This document shows, in pieces, positions 43,640 through 51,991 of a stretch of DNA of 64,000 nt. How positions within the stretch are numbered: the stretch's first letter is position 1; each line of letters starts with the position of its first letter. The notes below the pieces were generated by a model that worked only from the letters and a program-made list of their open reading frames with translations, did not search any database and was not told the origin of the DNA. The position numbers were made by a program, and so were the translations under genes. Source of the DNA: Natronococcus sp. A-GB7 (GTDB lineage Archaea > Halobacteriota > Halobacteria > Halobacteriales > Natrialbaceae); contig NZ_JARUKV010000023.1 of the NCBI RefSeq assembly GCF_029688865.1, positions 21,014 through 85,013 on the forward strand. Direction: 5' to 3'.

Positions 43640-44179
43640 TCATGCGATCTCGTCGATGAATTCGAATCCGTTTCGATACTCTACCTGACCCTCGAACCCC
43701 TGTGCATCGAGCGCAGCAACAACACCACGTCCAGCGTCAGTGTCCGTCGTCACGAGGTACAGAAAATCCACGTCAGTCTGAGTGAGAAGGTGTACTGAAA
43801 CCCCGGCGAGCGCAGTATCAGCCTTCTCGATCTGATCCTCTGGTCGATTCGATGCCCGCGCAATGTAGCCACGTACACGATCCATGACGGCAGAGACAGT
43901 CGTCTCAGTGTAGTCGAGTGGGTCCGCCACTCTCATCCACCCTGCCTCGAGCGCGCTGTTGATTGGTGTCTGACCGGGAGTACTACGATCAGGAGCACCA
44001 CCAAGTTCCTCGTAGACGCGTTCAGGAATCACGAAAGTGATCTCGTGCCGCCGGGCGAACCGCTCGAGAGCACTGTACTTGGGATTCTGTTGGCGACCAC
44101 ATGCGATCAAGAAGCCAGAATCAGCAACCCATGCTACGGAGTCCGATGAGTAGTCGTCATCTCGATTCATCGAACTCAC
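43640..44179 (-). CDS. PIN-like domain protein (toxin candidate)
   Basis: A 179-residue protein with the PIN ribonuclease pattern: first acidic residue in WVADSGFLIACGR, then VIPERVYEELGG, EKADTALAGVSVHL and a last acidic cluster in TTDTDAGRGVVAAL. PIN toxins cut RNA with a metal site made by these acids. The start overlaps the stop of the preceding HTH gene by 4 bases, so the pair is co-translated with the HTH protein first, as in VapBC-like systems. This PIN protein is unrelated in detail to the ones at 46595 and 62108. The toxin role is inferred from fold and linkage. Confidence 0.75.
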   Translation of the reverse strand: MSSMNRDDDYSSDSVAWVADSGFLIACGRQQNPKYSALERFARRHEITFVIPERVYEELGGAPDRSTPGQTPINSALEAGWMRVADPLDYTETTVSAVMDRVRGYIARASNRPEDQIEKADTALAGVSVHLLTQTDVDFLYLVTTDTDAGRGVVAALDAQGFEGQVEYRNGFEFIDEIA

Positions 44180-44766
44180 TCAGGGTGGCTCTCAGCCGGT
44201 GGATGCTCACGGGCGTTGCGCAAGTGCTCGAAATGCGGATCAACCTCCTGCATGTCGAGAACCACATCACGGAGCGCCTGTAGGATGGCGATTCCAAATG
44301 CTGGCTGGACTCCTAACTCGCGGGCAGCGACACGCTCGCTCATTCCGCCATCGACGTACGGAATCGCGTACGTCAGTGCGGCAGCAAGTTTTCCGAGCCC
44401 ATGTTTCTCGATTACGAGAGCAAGATCCTGATCTCGCGAGGAGCGTCCAACGGCTTCGATGAGTGTCGGGGTAATGGTATACTCAGCACCATCCAGATTT
44501 GCGGTCAGCAAAACTGGAACTGCAGTATAGGTATGGGTTTTCTGCGATTCGTCACGCTCAAGAACACCAAGGTCGACAAGCGTTCCGGTGTCCGAGTAGA
44601 CCGTCGTTCGTGGAATCTCGAGGTCAGCAACGATCTCGTCGATGGTAGCGTCCCCAGTCTGGAGAAGATACGTATACAGACGGGCCAGCCGCGGCTCTTC
44701 GAGCAACTGTGCAACTGACATGAATCCGTTAATTGCACGCTCTGGATCCCCTGCTGCTTTCGACAT
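44176..44766 (-). CDS. Winged-helix antitoxin/regulator partner of the PIN protein
   Basis: About 196 residues from MSKAAGDPERAINGFMSVAQ (start at 44766; ATG codons further up belong to non-native sequence). The N-terminal half is a TrmB/ArsR-like winged helix: YLLQTGDATIDEIVADLEIP, TTVYSDTGTLVDLGVLERDE. The second half (LALVIEKHGLGKLAAALTYA, ARELGVQPAFGIAILQALRD) is helical and may bind the PIN partner. The arrangement recurs in haloarchaeal accessory DNA as an HTH plus PIN pair. It probably represses its own operon. Confidence 0.75.
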   Translation of the reverse strand: MSKAAGDPERAINGFMSVAQLLEEPRLARLYTYLLQTGDATIDEIVADLEIPRTTVYSDTGTLVDLGVLERDESQKTHTYTAVPVLLTANLDGAEYTITPTLIEAVGRSSRDQDLALVIEKHGLGKLAAALTYAIPYVDGGMSERVAARELGVQPAFGIAILQALRDVVLDMQEVDPHFEHLRNAREHPPAESHPE

Positions 44767-44826
44767 ACAATTCATGATTCGTGTATTAGGTAATAACGGT
44801 TGGGATCGGTTGTATATTGAGAGTGA

Positions 44827-45828
44827 GCAGCGAGCCACTCGCCAACTCCGAGTGAGTCCGAACTCGACACGAATTCGCTGGACAAGCCCACGACCTCAAT
44901 CGGCATTGCGACGGCAATTCAGTCGAAATACGGTGCGTTCGCCTGCTACCGCCAGCTGTTCGAAGCTCGCGAAGAGAAGCGACAGAGTGCGCTCTCACCG
45001 ACTGTCGACGCCGACGACCCACTGGGGACGCTCATTGGCTCCCTGGTCGTTCGCGGTGAAGACGTCCATCGACTCCGCCCGAAACCCGAACACTCGCTCG
45101 AGACGCCAGCAGCGCTCGCTGAGGACGCTCCCGAGTTCGCAGTCCGTGTTTCCCTTTCAACGGTCGACCGGGCTGCCTACGCGACGACTGCGGCACGAAT
45201 TCTCCAGTCGAAGAACCTCCGACCGACTCGAGAGACAGTCTCGTTGCTCCACGCACTGACCGGCTCGCCGTACGCCGCTGCTCGAGCCTTGCAGCAACTC
45301 GCCGGCGAAGACGAGAGACGAGAACTCCGGCCGGACGAGCTCCGCTATGCGCTGGGAACGCTCGAGCCTGAGCAGTTGCTCTCTGATCTCCCATCGACGG
45401 TTGGTCGAATCGTTCACACTCTTCTCACAGCTGAAAGCCATCTCTCACAGAGTGGGCTTGCTGACCGAGCGGACGTCTCGACACGGACGATCCGAAACTA
45501 CCGCGATCGTCTCGAGGCGCTCGATCTCATCCGTGTCGACGAAAAGGGGTATCGTCTTGTACTCGAGGAGAGCCAGACGCTCCTCGACGCAGCTGGCGTC
45601 CTTCTCGAGACGATTCTCCCACCAGATAGTTACGGTGACCCTGACGATCCGCTTGGGAGTGTACTGTTCTGGCCACCGAATCCATCGCGATTACTCGAGC
45701 ATGCGACAGTCGGTCCATGGGTGCGGCTAGCCGCTGCACTCACAGCGGTAGAATCCACCGACGATAACCGGGTCATTCAGATAGGGCCACCGCTCGAGCA
45801 GCAGCCACTTTCTCGCGCGACTCCGTAG
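44827..45828 (+). pseudogene. Copy E: longest copy of the dispersed winged-helix family, no start codon, internal deletion
   Basis: The frame is open from 44827 to the TAG at 45828 but has no ATG, GTG or TTG before 45244. It shows the family's N-terminal part (AIQSKYGAFACYRQLFEARE, LSPTVDADDPLGTLIGSLVV), which most other copies lack. The rest of the family follows: HSLETPAALAEDAPEFAVRV, ILQSKNLRPTRETVSLLHAL, winged helix LADRADVSTRTIRNYRDRLE and the ending QQPLSRATP. About 17 residues are deleted after GYRLV (the copies at 29374 and 27249 have SFQTATER there). It therefore appears to be a remnant that preserves most of the ancestral sequence. Confidence 0.7.
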
Positions 45829-45871
45829 CATCTGGATAATTGTTCTATCTTCGAACTTCCACCACATTCAG

Positions 45872-45912
45872 TTAACCAACGGAGACCTTCTATTGTACCC
45901 GGTGTTGGTTAA
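45872..45912. repeat. Inverted repeat behind copy E
   Basis: TTAACCAAC and GTTGGTTAA, 9-base arms, at the same position relative to the family stop codon as the 33289-33329 repeat. The intervening sequence (GGAGACCTTCTATTGTACCC) is also nearly identical in both places. Confidence 0.6.
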
Positions 45913-46116
45913 GTAGAATCTTGTGATTGGTATCAATCTGCTCTGTACAGGCGAAGCTGATACCGCTGCGGTCGGCCATCAAGCACAGCACCCGCGAGCG
46001 ACCAACGGGAGCGAGCGGCTTTTTAGCGTAGATTTTTGGAGGAGTGGTGAGCGAGCAACGCGAGCGAACCCGACGAGAAAAAGGTACGTGTGCATCTGCA
46101 CGTACCGATTCAAGCA
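45913..46116. other. Spacer with one strong hairpin
   Basis: Between copy E and the duplicated toxin-antitoxin unit. At 46083-46106 GGTACGTG and CACGTACC form a perfect 8-bp stem around 8 bases. No gene is evident. Confidence 0.4.
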
Positions 46117-46291
46117 ACTCGAATCTATGGAAAGGTTACCATTTCACGACTCCATCCCTAGGTGAGTTCGCGACCCCGAATCGCATTGTGTATCTGGTGG
46201 CCGTCGGGCAAGAAATCACAACACGGCCTCAGTCAGGCTCATGTTGTACACACGAAAAGGGCTAATTATGCTGGCTCACAACGTACACATC

Positions 46292-46594
46292 ATGAGTAGC
46301 GACAAGAAGCGCGTTTAGTTTCGGGCGCCACACCGACTCATTGATCGAACTGATGCACTCGCGGACGTCCTCGGAGAAGACCGGACGGACATCCTCGTGA
46401 CTGCGCTCCGGGAGTACCTTCAGGAGGCCGCTCACGACGATGCGCTCACCCAAGAGATTGCAGCCGCCTACTACGACGGCGAGATTTCGTTCGAGCAACT
46501 CAAAGCACTCGTCGGCGCCGAAGAGGCGGCGAATCTCCGGGTGTTAAAACAGCAGCTGGACGAGGACTTCATCGACGAGGTTGCCGACGCATAG
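46292..46594 (+). pseudogene. RHH-type antitoxin with an early amber codon
   Basis: Compared with the intact copy at 61805-62107, the ninth codon is TAG (46316-46318) instead of CAG, so the protein would stop after MSSDKKRV. The rest of the frame is intact (RTDILVTALREYLQEAAHDD to FIDEVADA) and could only be made by re-initiation, for example at the GTG at 46397, which would omit the DNA-binding strand. The PIN toxin follows directly. The missing antitoxin may be supplied by the second copy 15.5 kb away. Confidence 0.85.
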
Positions 46595-47107
46595 ATGTCG
46601 CGGCTTGTCGCAGACTCGTCTGGCCTCATTAGTCTCGGAATCGCTGCTGACGACGATCCCGATCCACTCTCAATTTATTTGACCCAGTACGAGGTTGTGG
46701 TCCCAACAGCGGTCATCGAGGAACTCCGAGAGGTCGCCTCATATGATGATGCCCACGGTCATGTCGCAACCGCTGTGCTCGAGCGAGATGAGATGCTCGA
46801 GATACGGTCGGTCGACCTCGACGCCGAGTTTCCGCTCGATGACGGTGAGAACGCTGCTGTCACCCTCTCGAACGAACTTGCTGCCGCACTATTTCTCTGT
46901 GATGAATTTAACCAACTCGGCTTGATCCACGCGTCGCTCGCTGATACCCGGCTTGTAACGACGCCAACCATGCTCTCGGTTCTTGTCCAAACCGAGCAGC
47001 TGTCAGGTGCCGAGGCCCGGATACTCCTCGACAAAATCAGTGACGCCCGCAGCTGGGACGCGAACAGCTACGTACAGCGGGCCCGCTCGTTGCTCAAAGA
47101 ACCCTGA
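46595..47107 (+). CDS. PIN-domain toxin, copy 1 (VapC-like)
   Basis: A 170-residue PIN protein: LVADSSGLISLGIA with the first acidic residue, VPTAVIEELREVASY, DDGENAAVTLSNEL and LADTRLVTTPTMLSVLV. ATG follows the antitoxin stop directly (TAGATG). It is intact even though its own antitoxin gene carries a nonsense codon. It differs from the copy at 62108-62620 at 10 of 170 residues, mostly near positions 17-29. In VapBC systems the PIN protein cleaves RNA; that is inferred here. Confidence 0.82.
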   Translation: MSRLVADSSGLISLGIAADDDPDPLSIYLTQYEVVVPTAVIEELREVASYDDAHGHVATAVLERDEMLEIRSVDLDAEFPLDDGENAAVTLSNELAAALFLCDEFNQLGLIHASLADTRLVTTPTMLSVLVQTEQLSGAEARILLDKISDARSWDANSYVQRARSLLKEP

Positions 47108-47207
47108 CAATACCACTCTCTCATTAAGCAGGTGACGGAACCAAAAGTTGTGAGTGGCCCCGTCGAACACAATATATTAGTAGTTGCTTGTATAAGCTAG
47201 TGCTGAT

Positions 47208-47567
47208 ATGAGTGAGGATGTGATCGCGGACGGAACCACAAAAAAGGCCAACCCCTGCTGTGCACCGCCCGGAGACGTCGACCCAGACGCGATAGCGACA
47301 GACCTCCAAATACTGACCGCCATGGGGAACGACACGCGATACGAGCTGCTTCGCCGAATCGCGAATGCTGATGACGGTGTCTGCGTCTGTGATCTTGAAG
47401 CTGCAGTCGGTGTCAGTCAGAGTGCTGTCAGCCAAGCGCTTTCTCGCTTGTACACCGCAGGATTAGTCACACGCCGCAAGGAAGGATCTTGGCGGTACTA
47501 CGAGCTGACTGACACAACTGCAGCTCTCCTGGAAACACTTGATAACCTGCGAGATACCCATGAGTAA
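47208..47567 (+). CDS. arsR: ArsR-family metalloregulator
   Basis: A 119-residue ArsR/SmtB regulator. MGNDTRYELLRRIANADDGV CVCDLEAAVG contains the CVCDL arsenic-binding helix. GVSQSAVSQALSRLYTAGLV is the recognition helix-turn-helix and TRRKEGSWRYYELTD the wing. An extra Cys pair near the N-terminus (NPCCAPPG) could be a further As(III) ligand. arsM begins 8 bases before its stop, so both are co-transcribed. Loss of repression on As(III) or Sb(III) binding is the known mode of the family. A TATA-like stretch (ACAATATATTAG) lies about 35 bases upstream. Confidence 0.9.
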   Translation: MSEDVIADGTTKKANPCCAPPGDVDPDAIATDLQILTAMGNDTRYELLRRIANADDGVCVCDLEAAVGVSQSAVSQALSRLYTAGLVTRRKEGSWRYYELTDTTAALLETLDNLRDTHE

Positions 47568-48405
47568 CGATACTGATACGGTGACGGGTGACCGCGACCC
47601 CGAAGAGATCCGTGAGATAGTGCGCGAACGATACGGGACTATCGCTTCGGACGGCCAGGACTGTTGTGGCGATGTCGGCATCGATGTCACCGAAGGCAGT
47701 GAATGCTGTGACAGCACCGCAGACGTGACGGGGAGCGAACGTCTTGGCTACGACCCCGACGACATTGCGTCGGTCGCTGACGGTGCAGACCTCGGCCTCG
47801 GGTGTGGCAACCCGAAAGTGTTTGCCGAGATGGCACCGGGCGAGACAGTGCTCGACCTTGGTTCCGGCGCCGGCTTCGACTGCTTCCTCGCTGCACAGGA
47901 GGTCGGCCCGGACGGCGACGTCATCGGTGTCGACATGACACCGGAGATGGTCTCGAAAGCGAGGGAGAACGTTGCGAAGAACGACGCCGGCAACGTCGAG
48001 TTTCGCCTCGGCGAGATCAGCCACCTTCCCGTTGCAGACTCGACCGTTGATGTCGTCATCTCGAACTGCGTCGTCAACCTCGCTCCCGAAAAACAACGTG
48101 TACTCGACGACACCTACCGTGTTCTCAAGCCCGGCGGCCGCGTCGCTATCTCAGACGTCGTCCAAACCGCGCCGTTCCCCGACGATGTCAAGATGGATCC
48201 GGATTCGCTGACTGGCTGCGTCGCCGGTGCCTCAACCGTCGACGCTCTTGAGACGATGCTCGACAGTGCCGGCTTCGAAGCAATTGAAATAGCGCCCAAG
48301 GACCAAAGCACCGAATTCATCAGCGATTGGGACGCAGACCGCGACCTCGGTGACTATCTCGTCTCTGCCACTATCGAGGCCCGGAAACCAACGCATGACA
48401 CCTGA
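47560..48405 (+). CDS. arsM: Arsenite S-adenosylmethionine methyltransferase
   Basis: A 281-residue methyltransferase from MSNDTDTVTGDRDPEEIREI (start at 47560; earlier residues in the open frame belong to arsR's end). The SAM-binding motif is VLDLGSGAGFDCFLAAQEVG. Arsenic-binding cysteines are seen in DGQDCCGDVG and SECCDS near the N-terminus, VISNCVVNLAPEKQ and SLTGCVAGA, the pattern of ArsM. It methylates As(III) in the cytoplasm to volatile or exported methylarsenicals. It overlaps arsR by 8 bases. The arsR-arsM unit is the known haloarchaeal arrangement. Confidence 0.93.
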   Translation: MSNDTDTVTGDRDPEEIREIVRERYGTIASDGQDCCGDVGIDVTEGSECCDSTADVTGSERLGYDPDDIASVADGADLGLGCGNPKVFAEMAPGETVLDLGSGAGFDCFLAAQEVGPDGDVIGVDMTPEMVSKARENVAKNDAGNVEFRLGEISHLPVADSTVDVVISNCVVNLAPEKQRVLDDTYRVLKPGGRVAISDVVQTAPFPDDVKMDPDSLTGCVAGASTVDALETMLDSAGFEAIEIAPKDQSTEFISDWDADRDLGDYLVSATIEARKPTHDT

Positions 48406-48657
48406 CTGATCAACACGTACTAGCAGTCTTGACCACTTCTCGAGGGGATCGGGACGAACGAGCGCTCAGGTAACTGGTCGTCCGAGCAGCTGATGTCGAT
48501 TACGCCTGCGCTATGGTTTGCTCGGATAGTCCCAAATAGGTGCCGTGTCAAACGCCGAGAACGACACTGAATACCGACAGCTGGATCGAAAACAGATTCC
48601 GACGGGCCGACGAGGACTAGGTTTTCGAAAGCCCTGCCAATCGCTCCCCCCTACTGG

Positions 48658-49050
48658 TCATAACTTCCGCGATCCATCGAGAGCGACAAGGAGGGCTTTG
48701 GCACGCGCTGTCGCCCGATATTTCCGCCACTTCCCGTCTTTTCGACGAGTGACGAGTCCGGCATCAGTGAGTTGAGACAGAGCATGACTGATTGCGCTAT
48801 CGCTGACGTCGAGTAGTGGAGCAAATTCACAGACACAGAGTTCCTCGCCAGCGACGTGGAGGATACGAACGATCTTGTACCGGGTTTCGTTCGCGAGTGC
48901 TGATAACAATCCAACGTCCTCGTCCAGTGCAGGCCCGCCTGCCGCCGCGTCGATCTCTTCAAGTTCCGCCAGGCGTTGGCATACCTCCTCGTCACCACAC
49001 CCACCTCGTTCATCGGCAAGATATCGCTGTAGCCGCTCAGTCGATGGCAT
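48658..49050 (-). CDS. arsR: Second ArsR-family metalloregulator
   Basis: A 130-residue protein from MPSTERLQRYLADERGGCGD (start at 49050). The HTH region is LLSALANETRYKIVRILHVA GEELCVCEFAPLL, with the arsenic-binding ELCVCEF, followed by DVSDSAISHALSQLTDAGLV. Extra cysteines (GGCGDEEVC) sit near the N-terminus. It is divergent from arsD/arsA across 311 bases that contain three copies of one motif, one of them touching this gene's own start. It is therefore the likely repressor of both itself and the arsDA operon. It is distinct from the ArsR at 47208. Confidence 0.88.
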   Translation of the reverse strand: MPSTERLQRYLADERGGCGDEEVCQRLAELEEIDAAAGGPALDEDVGLLSALANETRYKIVRILHVAGEELCVCEFAPLLDVSDSAISHALSQLTDAGLVTRRKDGKWRKYRATARAKALLVALDGSRKL

Positions 49051-49052
49051 AC

Positions 49053-49080
49053 ACATCGATTGAGCAGATAGTGGATTAAG
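49053..49080. promoter_or_regulatory. ArsR-site candidate at the arsR start
   Basis: ACATCGATTGAGCA followed by GATAGTGGATTAAG, 2 bases before the arsR ATG. The first 14 bases match the site at 49252 at 13 positions. The second half is less symmetrical. Confidence 0.55.
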
Positions 49081-49210
49081 CATTATGGAGTGGCTTGCGA
49101 GCTAAACATACCCAGCCACTTTATGATTTTGTAAGATGGGTTTGGACGAATTCGTAGCATCAACACTCGGCCTCGGCGTATTATGTACCCTAAGGCCACC
49201 CAAAACTCAA

Positions 49211-49241
49211 ACATCCGTTGAACTACGTCTGTACTGAATCG
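49211..49241. promoter_or_regulatory. Weaker ArsR-site candidate
   Basis: ACATCCGTTGAACTACG, followed by CTGAATCG, resembles the 49252 site and lies 41 bases upstream of it. Confidence 0.35.
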
Positions 49242-49251
49242 AAGAACTTAT

Positions 49252-49277
49252 ACATCGATTGAACAACTGCTTAATCG
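49252..49277. promoter_or_regulatory. ArsR-site candidate upstream of arsD
   Basis: CGATTGAACA and TGCTTAATCG (49256-49265 and 49268-49277) are a 10-base dyad with 8 of 10 pairs matching and a 2-base spacer. It lies about 85 bases before the arsD ATG. Confidence 0.55.
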
Positions 49278-49361
49278 AATGCGAGAAAAATCAGTCCGAC
49301 TTATGATCGATGGTAGCCGCATTGTCGACCAAACAATTGAGCAAGCGGTCCATTCCAATCA

Positions 49362-49691
49362 ATGACTGAACTCACCCTGTATGAAGAGGCGATGTGTTGC
49401 TCCACGGGCGTCTGCGGTCCTGATCCCGACGAGGAACTTGTTGAAATCAGCGCCGTTCTCGACCAACTCGAAGCGGAATTCGAGGACGTCAACGTCTCGC
49501 GGGCGAACATGCAGCACAACATCGACCAGTTCCTCGAGACACAGCGCATCTACGATCTGGTCGAGGAACACGGCCCCTCGATCCTGCCGATCACCGTCGT
49601 CGACGACGAGATCGTCGCCAAGTCCGAGTACCTCTCGTACGACGAACTCGCAACAGCACTCGAAACGACCACTCCGACACAGGAGGCCTAA
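49362..49691 (+). CDS. arsD: Arsenic metallochaperone ArsD
   Basis: A 109-residue protein with the thioredoxin-like ArsD fold. MCCSTGVCGPDPDEELVEIS carries Cys 12, Cys 13 and Cys 18, the same three positions that bind As(III) in the characterised ArsD. HNIDQFLETQRIYDLVEEHG and SILPITVVDDEIVAKSEYLS follow. It hands As(III) to ArsA, whose gene begins 3 bases after its stop. It is the first gene of arsD-arsA-two small genes. Control is probably by the divergent ArsR. Confidence 0.93.
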   Translation: MTELTLYEEAMCCSTGVCGPDPDEELVEISAVLDQLEAEFEDVNVSRANMQHNIDQFLETQRIYDLVEEHGPSILPITVVDDEIVAKSEYLSYDELATALETTTPTQEA

Positions 49692-49694
49692 CGC

Positions 49695-51626
49695 ATGAGC
49701 ACAACGCCCACCGACGCGCGAGCAGTCATCGAGCCGACAAGTGACGAGACCGAGTTCGTCTTCTTCAGCGGCAAAGGCGGCGTCGGCAAGAGCACCGTGA
49801 GTTGCGCAACGGCAACCTGGCTCGCTAACAACGACTACGAGACGCTGTTGGTGACGACCGACCCTGCGCCGAATCTCTCGGACATCTTCGGCCAGGAGAT
49901 CGGCCACGAGGTCACCGCGATCGACGACATCGAGAACCTCTCGGCAATCGAGATCGATCCGGACACCGCAGCCGAGGAGTACCGTCAGGAGACGATCGAA
50001 CCGATGCGCGAACTGCTCGGCGAGGACCAGATCGAGACGGTTGAAGAGCAGCTTAACAGTCCCTGCGTCGAGGAGATCGCTGCCTTCGATAACTTCGTCG
50101 ACTTCATGGATAGCCCGGAGTACGACGTCGTCGTCTTCGACACCGCCCCCACGGGACACACCATCCGCCTGATGGAGCTACCCTCCGACTGGAACGCCGA
50201 ACTGGAGAAGGGCGGCTCAACCTGTATCGGACCGGCAGCCTCGATGGAGGAGCGCAAACAGGACTACGAGCGTGCCATCGACACGCTCCAAGACGACGAA
50301 CGAACCTCATTCTCGTTCGTCGGCAAGCCCGAGGATTCTTCGCTCGACGAGATCGAACGCAGCGCGAACGATCTCGGCGAGCTCGGAATCGAATCCCAAC
50401 TGCTGATCATCAACGGTTACCTCCCTGAGTCAGTGTGTGAAGATCCGTTCTTCGAGGGAAAACGCGCAGACGAGCAGGCAGTTATCGAGCGCGCACGGAT
50501 GAAGTTCGACGCCGACGCGATGGCAACGTACCCACTCCAGCCTGGCGAGATCGCCGGACTCGATCTACTTGCAGATGTCGGTAGCGTCCTCTACGGTGGT
50601 AATGAGGCGACCGTCGACGTCGGAACGGCGACCGATGTCGGCTCCGAGGCGGCGATCGACTTTGATTCGATGGCTGACACTGCAGCGGTCGCCGATCAAC
50701 TTCAACCGGGCGACGAGACGCGGTATCTCTTCTTCACCGGGAAGGGCGGCGTCGGCAAGAGTACGATCGCCTCAACGACAGCGACGAAGCTCGCCGAAGC
50801 GGGCCACGAAACGCTCGTCGTCACAACCGACCCGGCCGCTCACCTCGAGGACATCTTCGGCGAGCCGGTCGGCCACGAGCCGACCTCTGTCGGCCAGGAG
50901 AACCTCGACGCGGCGCGGATCGACCAAGAAAAATCACTTGAGGAGTACCGTACGCAGGTCCTCGACCACGTCACCGAGATGTACGAGGACAAGGAGGACA
51001 CCCAGATCGACGTGGATGCAGCGATCGCGAACGTCAAAGAAGAGCTAGAATCGCCGTGTGCCGAAGAAATGGCCGCTCTCGAGAAGTTCGTGAGCTACTT
51101 CGACGAGGACGGGTACGATGTCGTCGTCTTCGACACCGCTCCCACGGGGCACACACTGCGACTGCTCGAACTCCCCTCCGACTGGAAGGGGTTCATGGAT
51201 CTTGGTTCGCTGACAAAGGGCGCTGCACCCGCGAAAGGCGACCAGTACGACGAGGTCATCGAGACGATGAAAGACCCCGAACGAAGCACCTTCGCGTTCG
51301 TGATGTACCCCGAGTACACCCCGATGATGGAGGCCTATCGGGCCGCCGCGGATCTCGAAGATCAGGTCGGGATCGAAACCTCGCTGGTGGTCGCGAACTA
51401 CCTACTCCCCGAAGAATACGGCGACAATGCTTTCTTCGAGAATCGCCGCGCACAGCAGCAAGAGTACCTTGGCAAGATCAGCGATCGATTCGACGTGCCG
51501 ATGATGCTTGCCCCGCTGCGCCAGGACGAACCGGTCGGATTGAACGAACTGCGCGCGTTCGGTGAGGAGATCACTGGGCTAGACGATGTCACCAAGGAGA
51601 CGGAACAGGAGGTGACGCCGTCGTGA
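49695..51626 (+). CDS. arsA: Arsenite-transporting ATPase ArsA (two-domain)
   Basis: A 643-residue ATPase built of two homologous halves, each with a deviant Walker A: FFSGKGGVGKSTVSCATATW (about 20) and FFTGKGGVGKSTIASTTATK (about 340). Each half has FDTAPTGHTIRLMELPSDW or FDTAPTGHTLRLLELPSDW. Cysteines expected at the metal site are in NSPCVEEIAAFDN, GGSTCIGPAAS and ESPCAEEMAALEK. It energises As(III) or Sb(III) export, normally with ArsB or Acr3. No such membrane pump is in the window, so the pump must lie elsewhere or the system works differently. The next gene overlaps its stop by 4 bases (GTGA). Confidence 0.95.
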   Translation: MSTTPTDARAVIEPTSDETEFVFFSGKGGVGKSTVSCATATWLANNDYETLLVTTDPAPNLSDIFGQEIGHEVTAIDDIENLSAIEIDPDTAAEEYRQETIEPMRELLGEDQIETVEEQLNSPCVEEIAAFDNFVDFMDSPEYDVVVFDTAPTGHTIRLMELPSDWNAELEKGGSTCIGPAASMEERKQDYERAIDTLQDDERTSFSFVGKPEDSSLDEIERSANDLGELGIESQLLIINGYLPESVCEDPFFEGKRADEQAVIERARMKFDADAMATYPLQPGEIAGLDLLADVGSVLYGGNEATVDVGTATDVGSEAAIDFDSMADTAAVADQLQPGDETRYLFFTGKGGVGKSTIASTTATKLAEAGHETLVVTTDPAAHLEDIFGEPVGHEPTSVGQENLDAARIDQEKSLEEYRTQVLDHVTEMYEDKEDTQIDVDAAIANVKEELESPCAEEMAALEKFVSYFDEDGYDVVVFDTAPTGHTLRLLELPSDWKGFMDLGSLTKGAAPAKGDQYDEVIETMKDPERSTFAFVMYPEYTPMMEAYRAAADLEDQVGIETSLVVANYLLPEEYGDNAFFENRRAQQQEYLGKISDRFDVPMMLAPLRQDEPVGLNELRAFGEEITGLDDVTKETEQEVTPS

Positions 51627-51991
51627 GCGAAGCTGTATCTGAGGGGGAAGCCGTCGAAGAGTCGCTTCAGGCTTTCATCGAGACGCTTTGCGACTCAGAG
51701 ACCTATCAGCAGTTCGTAGACGCAAGTGAGCAACTCGAAGCGGATGATGATGCGCAGTCACTGCTCGAAGCGTACCAACAAAAACAACAGCAGTTGCAAG
51801 GAGAGAAGTTCGACTCGTCGGTCATGAGCGAACTTCAGGAACTACAGACTGAGATCTCGGACAACGAGACGATCCAACAGCATCGGACAGCGCAAGAGGA
51901 GCTCGTCGTTCTCCTTGAGCAGACGAACGACGTGATCAGTGAACAAATCAGGCAGGAGTTCGCGCAGTCACTCGGAGGTGGGTGCTGTTGA
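51623..51991 (+). CDS. YlbF/YmcA-like small protein ending in Cys-Cys
   Basis: A 122-residue helical protein from a GTG that overlaps the arsA stop by 4 bases. LQAFIETLCDSETYQQFVDA, then LLEAYQQKQQQLQGEKFDSS, LQELQTEISDNETIQQHRTA and LLEQTNDVISEQIRQEFAQS form the antiparallel helices of the YlbF/YmcA (Com_YlbF) family. The protein ends QSLGGGCC, a Cys pair at the very C-terminus. Position in the arsDA operon and the terminal cysteines suggest As(III) or Fe-S binding. This is an inference; no arsenic function is established for the family. Confidence 0.75.
   Translation: MSEAVSEGEAVEESLQAFIETLCDSETYQQFVDASEQLEADDDAQSLLEAYQQKQQQLQGEKFDSSVMSELQELQTEISDNETIQQHRTAQEELVVLLEQTNDVISEQIRQEFAQSLGGGCC

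Larger units (their letters stand above)
46117..47122 (+). repeat. About 1-kb direct repeat, first copy (second at 61610-62635)
   Basis: The stretch from CTCGAATCTATG to TGACAATACCACTCTC matches 61610-62635 throughout, in the same orientation. It contains the tail of the PD-(D/E)XK-like gene, the antitoxin and the PIN toxin. The first 90 bases are the most diverged; the toxin proteins differ at 10 of 170 residues. Confidence 0.9.

Noticed and set aside
45960..46110. Hairpin GGTACGTG...CACGTACC as a tRNA or riboswitch
   Set aside because: Only one stem is present; no acceptor, T-loop or conserved riboswitch core was found.
46316..46318. TAG in the first antitoxin as a possible pyrrolysine or read-through codon
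   Set aside because: The second copy has CAG at this place, so a C-to-T change is the simplest cause, and nothing in the window suggests TAG decoding.
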